Source of the DNA: JBAYNS01 sp041678625
GTDB taxonomy: Bacteria; Patescibacteriota; Gracilibacteria; Peribacterales; Peribacteraceae
Length of the DNA: 7,411 bases
NCBI GenBank assembly: GCA_041678625.1
Contig: JBAYNS010000055.1
Span: 1-7,411 of the forward strand
Direction of reading: 5' to 3'
Of the stretch, positions 1 through 6,083 are shown in pieces (position 1 is the first letter of the stretch; each line of letters opens with the position of its first letter). The notes beneath the pieces were generated by a model that had not been told where the DNA came from, searched no databases, and worked only from the letters and a program-made list of their open reading frames with translations. A program made the translations under genes and the position numbers.

Positions 1-1605
1 AATGAAGCCCGCGAATTGGTCTTCGCCGGCGTCACCAAGCTCGCACAAGCCGTGCGTGCCACCATGGGCCCCAAAGGCCGCAATGCCGTGATTGAAAAAA
101 AGTATGGCGGACCTACCGTTACCAAAGACGGTGTCTCGGTCGCCAAAGAAATCGAACTGGAAGATCCTTTGGAGAATATCGGCGCACAACTGGTGCGCGA
201 AGCCGCCACCAAAACGAACGATGTCGCCGGTGACGGAACTACCACCTCAACCGTTCTGGCACACGCCATTATGAAAGAGGGCCTCAAGCATCTTTCCAGT
301 GGCGCGAATGCCATTGCCATCAAACGCGGCATTGAGAAAGCCGTTTCTGCAGTGGTAGCTGAACTCGATAAGATGAAGAAGAACGTTTCCAAGCGCGAGG
401 AGTATGCCGCCGTCGCTACCATCTCGGCGCAAGACGCCGAAATCGGCGAAGCGGTCGCCGAGGTAATCGAACAGGCAGGAAAAGACGGTGTGGTCACCGT
501 GGAAGCAGGCCAGACACTGGGTCTGGAAAAGGAGTACGTGGAAGGAATGCAATTCGATAACGGCTACATTTCCCCGTACTTCGTCACAGATACGCAGAAG
601 ATGGAAGCCGTGTTTGAAAATCCGTACATCCTGATCACCGACAAGAAGATCGGCTCCATTCAGGAAATTCTGCCTCTGCTTGAAGCACTCGCGCAGAAGG
701 GTCGCAAGGAAATCGTCATCATCGCGGAGAATGTGGAAGGCGAGGCTTTGGCCACGCTCGTAGTGAACAAGCTGCGCGGCACATTCTCTGCCCTCGCAGT
801 CAAAGCTCCCGCGTTCGGCGATCGCCGCAAGGAAATCCTGAGGGACATTGCTGCTCTCACTGGTGGACGTATCATCAGCGAAGAAGTCGGTCTGAAGCTG
901 GAGAATGCCACACTGGAGGATTTGGGAACCGCACGCCGTGTTGTCGCGAGTAAAGATAACACCTTGATCGTGGACGGCGGCGGCAAAAAGGCTGATCTGG
1001 AAATGCGCCTGAAACAGATTAAATCCGCATTGGATGCTACGAGTTCCGATTTCGACCGAGAGAAGCTCCAGGAACGCCTGGCAAAACTTTCCGGCGGCGT
1101 TGCTGTGATCAAAGTCGGCGCCGCAACGGAAGTGGAACAGAAGGAGAAGCAGCACCGCGTGGAAGATGCATTGGAAGCCACAAAGGCCGCAGCGGAAGAA
1201 GGTATCGTTCCGGGCGGCGGCACCGCGTACATCCGCGCCTTGAGTGGACTCGACAAAGTGGAAACGGATAATGATGATGAGGCCGTCGGCGTCGATATCG
1301 TCCGCCATGCACTCACCGCACCCTGCCGCACCATTGCAGAAAATGCGGGGATTTCTGGTGACGTGGGTCTGGAGAGAGTGAAGAAAGAAAAGGGCAATGT
1401 TGGCTACAACGTTCTCACGGATACGTACGAGGATCTGGTGAAGGCGATGGTGATTGATCCGAAGAAGGTCACGCGCTCCGCGCTGGAGAACGCCGCATCA
1501 GTCGCTTCTATGTTCCTGACGCTGGAAGTTGCCATCACCGAAATCCCCAAGAAGGAAGATTCTATGCCCGCCATGCCTCCTGGAGGCGGAATGGGTGATT
1601 TCTAG
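1..1605 (+). CDS. groEL: Chaperonin GroEL (60 kDa chaperonin), 5'-truncated by window edge
   Basis: ATP-dependent group I chaperonin; it forms the double-ring cytosolic folding chamber together with GroES. The frame is open from base 1: the first residues (N-E-A-R-E-L) align with E. coli GroEL from Asn10, so about nine residues lie outside the window and the TTG at 16 is not the start. 534 residues are visible, ending at TAG 1603-1605. Visible hallmarks are GPKGRN near residue 23, the nucleotide-binding GDGTTT with the catalytic Asp at visible residue 78 (E. coli Asp87), the apical-domain VEGMQFDNGYISPYF, KAPAFGDRR, and RVEDALEAT, which carries the second ATPase Asp (E. coli Asp398), followed by EEGIVPGGG. 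The C-terminal tail is short, ending PPGGGMGDF, rather than the repeated GGM tail of proteobacteria. groES is not in the visible part; it may lie upstream. The gene is followed by its own terminator, so it ends a transcription unit. Identification is essentially certain. Confidence 0.98.
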   Translation, partial: NEARELVFAGVTKLAQAVRATMGPKGRNAVIEKKYGGPTVTKDGVSVAKEIELEDPLENIGAQLVREAATKTNDVAGDGTTTSTVLAHAIMKEGLKHLSSGANAIAIKRGIEKAVSAVVAELDKMKKNVSKREEYAAVATISAQDAEIGEAVAEVIEQAGKDGVVTVEAGQTLGLEKEYVEGMQFDNGYISPYFVTDTQKMEAVFENPYILITDKKIGSIQEILPLLEALAQKGRKEIVIIAENVEGEALATLVVNKLRGTFSALAVKAPAFGDRRKEILRDIAALTGGRIISEEVGLKLENATLEDLGTARRVVASKDNTLIVDGGGKKADLEMRLKQIKSALDATSSDFDREKLQERLAKLSGGVAVIKVGAATEVEQKEKQHRVEDALEATKAAAEEGIVPGGGTAYIRALSGLDKVETDNDDEAVGVDIVRHALTAPCRTIAENAGISGDVGLERVKKEKGNVGYNVLTDTYEDLVKAMVIDPKKVTRSALENAASVASMFLTLEVAITEIPKKEDSMPAMPPGGGMGDF

Positions 1606-1625
1606 AACACTGTACGAAATGGTTC

Positions 1626-1659
1626 AAGAGCTTCGCATCTGCGGGGCTCTTTTATTTTT
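1626..1659 (+). terminator. Rho-independent terminator of groEL
   Basis: An 11-bp stem (AAGAGCTTCGC, 1626-1636, with GCGGGGCTCTT, 1641-1651, including two G-U pairs) closes a 4-nt loop (ATCT) and runs directly into a T-rich tract (TTTTATTTTT). It starts 20 bp after the groEL stop codon and separates groEL from the next gene. Confidence 0.92.
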
Positions 1660-1671
1660 CCGGTCATATTG

Positions 1672-1699
1672 TTGCTCTATCAAGTACCACGCGTAGACT
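1672..1699 (+). promoter_or_regulatory. Candidate promoter for the 1712 gene
   Basis: TTGCTC (1672-1677) and TAGACT (1694-1699) are separated by 16 bp and resemble -35 (3/6) and -10 (4/6) boxes. The ATG at 1712 is only 12 bp past the -10 box and has no Shine-Dalgarno sequence, so the transcript would have a leader of only a few bases. The groEL terminator just upstream means some promoter is needed here. This is a motif match only. Confidence 0.35.
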
Positions 1700-1711
1700 C
1701 GGCGTAATCGT

Positions 1712-2095
1712 ATGACGCCCGAAGAGACTCCGGCTGAGAACGAAGACCCTCTGCAACAATTCCGATCCGCCCTTTTGGACCCATCGCAGCACATGCCTGT
1801 GGAATTATTCCATGACAATATCCTCAGTCCTGCTGAACAAGATCAGTGCATTATTTTCGTCATATCAGCATGCAGAACTGTTTTTGAGAAAGCTCTCTCT
1901 GGCGATCCGGCTATTTTGCGTACGTACGATCCACGCTACAACAATCATCATCGTGACCACTCCTCAATGCAACGGGCCATTCGCGCTACCGAGCAGTACA
2001 TCAAACAACGTCTAGCTTTCTTGCCAGAGGACATGCTCGATACAATGAAACATAAACCGCAACACTGGGCGCAGCAACTGATGATGGATTCGTAG
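1712..2095 (+). CDS. Hypothetical protein, 127 aa, soluble
   Basis: I do not recognise this protein. The ATG at 1712 follows the groEL terminator and the frame ends at TAG 2093-2095. The product is hydrophilic, with an acidic, proline-containing N-terminus (MTPEETPAENEDP). A more hydrophobic stretch at about residues 46-62 (CIIFVISACRTVFEKAL) is too short and too charged to be a clear membrane helix. A His-rich patch, HHRDH, sits at residues 79-83, and the rest looks helical (MQRAIRATEQYIKQRLAFL). There is no signal peptide and no recognisable enzyme motif. HHRDH could in principle bind metal, but nothing else supports that. It is placed as a single gene between a plus-strand terminator and a convergent gene. 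No Shine-Dalgarno precedes the start. The open frame, fitted between two terminators, supports a real gene; the function is unknown. Confidence 0.7.
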   Translation: MTPEETPAENEDPLQQFRSALLDPSQHMPVELFHDNILSPAEQDQCIIFVISACRTVFEKALSGDPAILRTYDPRYNNHHRDHSSMQRAIRATEQYIKQRLAFLPEDMLDTMKHKPQHWAQQLMMDS

Positions 2096-2100
2096 TGCGC

Positions 2101-2136
2101 TTAAAAAGTGCCGCCCAGTGATGTTCCGGGCGGCAT
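2101..2136 (-). terminator. Rho-independent terminator of the 2146-2334 minus-strand gene
   Basis: Read on the minus strand, GCCGCCC (2134-2128) and GGGCGGC (2116-2110) form a 7-bp all-GC stem, extendable by a U-A and a G-U pair, around an 11-nt loop. CTTTTT follows (bases 2107-2103 are A on the plus strand). On the plus strand no T-tract follows, so it should work mainly for the minus-strand gene, although it lies between two convergent stop codons. Confidence 0.85.
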
Positions 2137-2145
2137 GTCTCTGGT

Positions 2146-2334
2146 CTAACGCAATGACTGGAGCAGCGTGTACACGCCTAGTGCGATGAACACGCCTGCA
2201 ATTGCCATGGCTCCGCGCTTGAGCGCGACAATACGCACATGACTCTTGTGTACGCCACGAGCCATTGCCATCCCCATAAGTATCAAAAGGACTGCAATGA
2301 CTATAGGAAGAACGCGTTCGAAAACGAATTCCAT
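2146..2334 (-). CDS. Small two-helix membrane protein, 62 aa
   Basis: Small integral membrane protein of unknown function. The start ATG is at 2334-2332, chosen because a near-perfect Shine-Dalgarno (AAAGGAGG, 2350-2343) ends 8 nt before it; in-frame GTG (2343) and ATG (2340) codons lie inside or too close to that site. The stop is TAG at 2148-2146. Two hydrophobic helices are visible: about residues 8-26 (PIVIAVLLILMGMAMA core) and 42-58 (AMAIAGVFIALGVYTLL). They are joined by a basic connector with R26, H29, K30, H32, R34, K39 and R40. By the positive-inside rule the connector is cytoplasmic and both ends face outward, a helical hairpin. There is no signal peptidase site and no known family motif. 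It has a -10 box upstream and its own terminator, so it is a monocistronic unit. Gene reality is well supported; function is unknown. Confidence 0.85.
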   Translation of the reverse strand: MEFVFERVLPIVIAVLLILMGMAMARGVHKSHVRIVALKRGAMAIAGVFIALGVYTLLQSLR

Positions 2335-2342
2335 ACGCATCA

Positions 2343-2350
2343 CCTCCTTT
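2343..2350 (-). promoter_or_regulatory. Strong Shine-Dalgarno deciding the 2334 start
   Basis: The minus strand reads AAAGGAGGTGAT, almost a full complement of the 16S rRNA 3' end, with 8 nt between GGAGG and the ATG at 2334. It is the only strong ribosome binding site before any complete gene in this window. Confidence 0.9.
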
Positions 2351-2368
2351 CAAAGACCAGAGCGCAGG

Positions 2369-2374
2369 AGTATA
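2369..2374 (-). promoter_or_regulatory. Candidate -10 box for the small membrane protein gene
   Basis: The minus strand reads TATACT (5/6 match to TATAAT), about 35 bp before the start codon, leaving a leader of about 28 nt that contains the Shine-Dalgarno. No convincing -35 box is visible at 16-18 bp. Confidence 0.45.
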
Positions 2375-2453
2375 GCGATACACTGAGTACCATGCATCTT
2401 CTTTGCACGACTAGGGCACCATGCTGCTAAAAAACTTCCTGCATCCTCTCTTT

Positions 2454-2482
2454 TTGGCAAGAGTATAAGCTCTTCTTAGTAC
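2454..2482 (+). promoter_or_regulatory. Candidate promoter upstream of the aldolase gene
   Basis: TTGGCA (2454-2459, 5/6 to TTGACA) lies 17 bp from TAGTAC (2477-2482, 3/6 to TATAAT). A small inverted repeat, AAGAG-TATAAG-CTCTT (2459-2474), fills the spacer and could be an operator. If used, the aldolase mRNA would have a leader of about 80 nt. A second weak candidate, TTGCCG (2511-2516)-17-TACGGT (2534-2539), lies nearer the gene. I cannot choose between them. No other gene is visible between the divergent starts at 2334 and 2572. Confidence 0.3.
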
Positions 2483-2510
2483 TGTAGGCTTTCATATGCG
2501 CTCACTGGAC

Positions 2511-2523
2511 TTGCCGGAGGCAA
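2511..2523 (+). repeat. Short perfect inverted repeat TTGCC-GGA-GGCAA in the aldolase leader
   Basis: Five-base perfect arms around a 3-base centre, 49 bp before the aldolase ATG. The left arm doubles as a possible -35 (TTGCCG). It could be a repressor half-site pair or a small RNA hairpin; chance is also possible at this length. Confidence 0.3.
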
Positions 2524-2571
2524 TGCCGCAGAGTACGGTGCTCCCCTTACCTCTTTTTCCTACACCACACC

Positions 2572-3645
2572 ATGGCCCATCCCGATTTCGATGAAACCAT
2601 GCAAACACTACAGATTCCGGGGCATCTCTGTGCCATGGACCAGAGCCCCGGAACTCACAAGAATCATATGGAAAAATTCGGCGTTCCCATTACTGACGAA
2701 GAAGATTTTGCCGTGAAGTCAGCACAAATACGGCAGGCAATCTGCACCACTCCCAACCTCGGTCAATTCTTTGTTGGAGCGATCCAAGCCAAGGAAGCCT
2801 ACGCACTCAAAGGACCGGATGGACGCCTCCTTATGGAACACCTGCGTGACCAAGGAGTACTCCCCATTGGAAAGCTGTGCGGATTGGTGAAAGAACCTGG
2901 TGATCCTGCGGAAGGCCTGATCCCCGCATCGGACATGGCAAACCTGCCTGAACAACTGCAAGCACTTGTGGATAACGATATTCATGTGACAAAAATTCGC
3001 AACACCGTCGCGGCTCTCCTTCTGGGACGTAACCGTACAGCGGCAGCAGAGCAAATGGTTCAAATTCACAAGATGTGCGCAGCGAACGGGCAAATCGCAG
3101 CAGTTCTGGAACCGGAGTTCCTGCTGAAAAACCCCGGCACACTGGAAGAAAATGTACAGCTGATGACTGAAGTCCTTGGCACAATGTGGAAGGGCATCCA
3201 GCGCGAAGGCCTGGAGAACCATCCATTCATTCTGAAGACGAGTTTCCCCACACCGGGGAGTCAGAGTAAGGAACCCATAGACCCCGAGCAATCGGCCGAA
3301 GCCATGCAACGCATCTTGGAAGCCACACAGCTTCCGCCGGAATTGATGATTGTCTTCCTCTCTGGGGGGCACGATGCACAAACCGCCCGCATACTTCTTC
3401 AGGCTATGGCTCAGCGACAAGGTATTACGCAACGCCTTGGGAGCTCGTTCTCCCGCGCGATTCTGCAAAGTACCTATCAGAAAGCATTTCTTGGCGAAGG
3501 AGGATTCAACCCCGATGCTGCACAGGACGAAATTCTCAAACAGGGATTCCTCAATGAGTTGGCTATGGAAGGAGCGTACGAACCAGGATACGAAAATCCG
3601 CTCATCCGAGGCGAAGACCTTATGCGCGGCTTACCGGAAGAATAA
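2572..3645 (+). CDS. Class I fructose-bisphosphate aldolase, divergent
   Basis: Cytosolic glycolytic/gluconeogenic enzyme that cleaves fructose 1,6-bisphosphate to DHAP and glyceraldehyde 3-phosphate through a lysine Schiff base. 357 residues; no Shine-Dalgarno, but the start puts the active-site Asp at residue 23, as in staphylococcal class I enzymes. Motifs align with rabbit and Staphylococcus class I aldolases: AMDQSPG with D23 (rabbit D33), HVTKIRN with K141 and R143 (rabbit K146/R148), VLEPEFL with E180 and E182 (rabbit E187/E189), ILKTSFPTPG with Schiff-base K222 (rabbit K229), FLSGG at 262-266 (rabbit S271-G273), and SFSRAIL with R295 (rabbit R303). The usual KVDKG motif is altered to KLCGL (101-105): the lysine is kept, but the Asp and the second Lys are lost. 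Rabbit R42 aligns with H32. The product is longer than the staphylococcal type (about 296 aa) and closer to eukaryotic length. It is transcribed alone and converges on the Clp operon. Family assignment is confident; the exact substrate is less so because of these changes. Confidence 0.88.
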   Translation: MAHPDFDETMQTLQIPGHLCAMDQSPGTHKNHMEKFGVPITDEEDFAVKSAQIRQAICTTPNLGQFFVGAIQAKEAYALKGPDGRLLMEHLRDQGVLPIGKLCGLVKEPGDPAEGLIPASDMANLPEQLQALVDNDIHVTKIRNTVAALLLGRNRTAAAEQMVQIHKMCAANGQIAAVLEPEFLLKNPGTLEENVQLMTEVLGTMWKGIQREGLENHPFILKTSFPTPGSQSKEPIDPEQSAEAMQRILEATQLPPELMIVFLSGGHDAQTARILLQAMAQRQGITQRLGSSFSRAILQSTYQKAFLGEGGFNPDAAQDEILKQGFLNELAMEGAYEPGYENPLIRGEDLMRGLPEE

Positions 3646-3664
3646 TCGTTGCCTTAGGAAGCCG
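3627..3664. repeat. Imperfect inverted repeat spanning the convergent aldolase and Clp stop codons
   Basis: CGGCTT-a-CC (3627-3635) and GGAAGCCG (3657-3664) can pair over 8 bp with one bulged A around a 21-nt loop that contains both stop codons. Neither strand has a good T-tract after it, so it is at best a weak bidirectional terminator or an mRNA end-stabilising structure. No better terminator exists in the 8-bp gap between the genes. Confidence 0.3.
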
Positions 3665-6083
3665 TATTCTGCCGGCGAATCACCACCTCGTCCCCGCGCT
3701 TCACCTCATGCGTCAGCATGTAGTCCGCCAGTTGATTCTCGATAGTATCGGTAATCACCCTGCGCATCTCCCGCGCACCGAACTCGCGGCTGTAGCCGCG
3801 TTCGACAATGGATTGCACAACTTCTTCTTCCACTTTCAGATTAATCCCCCGCTTTGTCTTCATGTCTTCGACAATGTCGGTGAGCATCAGCATGGCAACG
3901 CGCGCGGCCTCGTCTTTGCTGAGCGGATGGAAGAGGATTACTTCATTAAAGCGATTGAGGAACTCCGGGGAGAAAACTTTCTCGTGGAGAATGGACTCCG
4001 TGACTTCCTGCATAAGCTGCCGATGATCCTGTGCAGACGCTTCGCGCCGGAAGAGATCGCGGATGAAGAGCGCCCCTGCGTTCGATGTTGCAATGATGAC
4101 TGTATTGCGGAAGTCCGTCTTCATACCGGCATAATCGATGAGTGTGCCTTCATCCAGAATCTGTAGAAAGAGATTGATAACCTTTGGATGCGCCTTCTCA
4201 ATCTCATCGAGGAGAATGAGCGAGAACGGCCTGTCCTGCACACACTGTGCAAGATAGCCCGCTGAGGTTTCTCCTTCTGCAGATCCAACAATGCCCGCAA
4301 TGGATGATTCCGTACTGAACTCGTTCATATCAAACCGGATCATGGCATCAGCAGAACCAAAGTATTCGTTGGCGAGCACTTTGGCGGTATGGGTCTTCCC
4401 TACGCCCGTGGGGCCAAGAAAGAGAAAAGTGCCCAACGGCCGGTTTCCCGTTGCCATCTCCAGCCCCGCACGTTTTAACGTGTTCACCAATGCATGCACA
4501 GCGTCTTCTTGTCCGATGATGGACGATGTCATGCGTTCCTGCAGATTAAGCAGTCGATCACGATCGCTCTGGGAAAGTTCCATAACATTGATGTTCCCCT
4601 TCTGTGAAACAATTTCCCGAATGTGACGCTCCTCCACAAAAGCATCATCCGCTTTCTGTGCCAGCATCATGGCATCCTGCAGAACAGAAATCGCTTTGCC
4701 CGGGAATGCCTGATTAGGGAGATAGCGTCGTGAAAGGTCGATCACACTGCGCAGCGCTTTGTAGGTGACATGGACATTGTACGTACGCACCAGCTGGAAG
4801 AAGTGCTCCATGAGCACGGCAAGCGTCTCTGTATCCGCAGGCTCCTCTACCATGATCTTCTCAAAGAAATGATCGAGCATCGGATCGCTGCGCACCAGAC
4901 GGTGGTAATCTTCCGCACTGATGATACCAACGAGCTGCACGTTCTTCTCCCGAATGAACTTCATCAGAATGGCACGGATCTTCTCACCTCCCGATTGCAG
5001 CATGAGCGCCAGATTGTGAATGACCAGAATAAAGTTCCCCGATTCCTGCGCCTTCTTGAGTGCCTGCAAGAGGAACATATCCGGATTGCGCACTCCGGAA
5101 AGGAGCTCCTCTGTTTTGAGAATGAGCACACGTGTGTACTCCCGCGACTTCCGTCGTTCCTGTATGCGAATGTCGTACGCAAGATGCTCCACGAGTACTT
5201 TCTTCCCCACACCCACACGACCAATGATCAGAAGATCATGCAGATCCGATTTCTCCAGAATACGCAGCGCATTCGCACGTGCATCCGCGTGAATCCGAAC
5301 GTGACGATGGCATTTCCACAATACACTTGCACTTAGGTCTTCGGTCAATGCATCAATGGCATTGGTGTACCCCATAACCCATGAACGCCCGATGCTGCCG
5401 AGTGACTGCAATAAACCATCGGGGGTCCAGAATGGTTCGCTGTACCGAAAGAGTTCATGGAAACGTTCCCACCGGAGAATGGCGACCAGATCTTCCTGCG
5501 CAAGATCACATTCATTGAGGAGATCCTTTAATTGTTCGAATCGCTCAAAACACACCGCAAGGAGTATGCCCGCGCCGATGCGCGTGCGTTTGAGGGCCGT
5601 CATGCGCTCATGCGCTGCGCGCAGGACAGGAGCAACACTGGTATCCGGCACCGCATCCAGCGCAGCTCGGAGACTGCGCATAAGTTGTTGCGGATCACGC
5701 CCAAGCTCCTGCACAATGAACGCTCCTTCATTCGTCTTCAATGCTGCATCCAGGAGGTTTATAAGGGAAACTTCCTGCAGGCTCTTGAGTCTGCGCACGA
5801 TTCCAAAAGCAAGAAAATCCGCATCATTGCGCTGCCACTCCGGCAGAGAACGCTCCTTCATAAACAGGTCTTCTAGAAATGCATGGAGCACAACGAGCGG
5901 GAAAAAGAGTAGCGCGCAGGCGATGATGAGAGCGGAGACACCTTCCAGCCAACACAGCAGCGCAATCCCCGCCAGTAGAATCGCATACACACCAAGCGAC
6001 CACGCGCCAAAGAGCAGTCGATGGAGCAGAACTCCTGTCGCCGCAAAGGTGCCGATGAGCGAGATGGTTTTGTGTGTACTCAT
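3654..6083 (-). CDS. Membrane-anchored Clp-type double AAA+ ATPase with degenerate first ATPase module
   Basis: 809 residues in the ClpA/ClpC/ClpB superfamily. The ATG at 6083 is chosen because it overlaps the upstream stop as ATGA; an in-frame ATG at 6143 would add 20 residues inside the upstream gene. Order: about three transmembrane helices (about 7-25, 27-46, 50-70); two Clp_N-like repeats (about 88-205, e.g. SLINLLDAALKTNEGAFIV); AAA+ D1 (about 270-475); a short linker without an M/UVR domain; AAA+ D2 (about 520-720); and a Clp C-terminal domain. D2 is intact: Walker A GPTGVGKT 557-564, Walker B LILLDEIEKAH with D626/E627, sensor 1 TSN 666-668, arginine finger FLNRF R711, sensor 2 GAR 769-771. 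D1 is degenerate: GRVGVGKK (288-295, K for T), Walker B Asp-Glu replaced by L353-V354, ERRF fingers replaced by DHFF. The D2 pore loop GYVG aligns with GETS, and no ClpP-docking [I/V/L]GF tripeptide is evident after sensor 1. Probably a membrane-tethered remodelling or unfolding ATPase; substrate unknown. Confidence 0.9.
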   Translation of the reverse strand: MSTHKTISLIGTFAATGVLLHRLLFGAWSLGVYAILLAGIALLCWLEGVSALIIACALLFFPLVVLHAFLEDLFMKERSLPEWQRNDADFLAFGIVRRLKSLQEVSLINLLDAALKTNEGAFIVQELGRDPQQLMRSLRAALDAVPDTSVAPVLRAAHERMTALKRTRIGAGILLAVCFERFEQLKDLLNECDLAQEDLVAILRWERFHELFRYSEPFWTPDGLLQSLGSIGRSWVMGYTNAIDALTEDLSASVLWKCHRHVRIHADARANALRILEKSDLHDLLIIGRVGVGKKVLVEHLAYDIRIQERRKSREYTRVLILKTEELLSGVRNPDMFLLQALKKAQESGNFILVIHNLALMLQSGGEKIRAILMKFIREKNVQLVGIISAEDYHRLVRSDPMLDHFFEKIMVEEPADTETLAVLMEHFFQLVRTYNVHVTYKALRSVIDLSRRYLPNQAFPGKAISVLQDAMMLAQKADDAFVEERHIREIVSQKGNINVMELSQSDRDRLLNLQERMTSSIIGQEDAVHALVNTLKRAGLEMATGNRPLGTFLFLGPTGVGKTHTAKVLANEYFGSADAMIRFDMNEFSTESSIAGIVGSAEGETSAGYLAQCVQDRPFSLILLDEIEKAHPKVINLFLQILDEGTLIDYAGMKTDFRNTVIIATSNAGALFIRDLFRREASAQDHRQLMQEVTESILHEKVFSPEFLNRFNEVILFHPLSKDEAARVAMLMLTDIVEDMKTKRGINLKVEEEVVQSIVERGYSREFGAREMRRVITDTIENQLADYMLTHEVKRGDEVVIRRQNTAS

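Noticed and set aside
16..18. TTG at 16 as the groEL start codon
   Set aside because: The frame is open to base 1 and the preceding residues N-E-A-R-E match the conserved GroEL N-terminus, so the gene is cut by the window edge.
247..1308. 353-codon open frame antisense to groEL
   Set aside because: It lies wholly inside a certain groEL gene; its composition (runs of Phe, Leu, His, Cys) is typical of the mirror of a well-conserved coding strand. No start signals or recognisable domain.
660..1397. 245-codon antisense frame in groEL, Ser/Arg-rich
   Set aside because: Shadow of groEL in another frame, low-complexity composition, no homology motif.
2108..2136. The 2108-2136 hairpin as a bidirectional terminator for the 1712 gene
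   Set aside because: The stem is good, but on the plus strand it is followed by ATGTCTCTGG rather than a T-tract, so only minus-strand termination is supported.
2496..2594. 32-codon frame before the aldolase as a real gene
   Set aside because: Too short, Pro-rich, no ribosome binding site, and overlaps the aldolase start; kept only as a speculative leader-peptide remark.
2719..3468. 249-codon frame antisense to the aldolase
   Set aside because: The opposite strand carries every class I aldolase motif in order; the antisense product is Cys/His-rich without a domain.
4770..5336. 188-codon plus-strand frame opposite the D1 module of the Clp-type ATPase
   Set aside because: Shadow of a gene with clear AAA+ motifs; His-rich with no family features.
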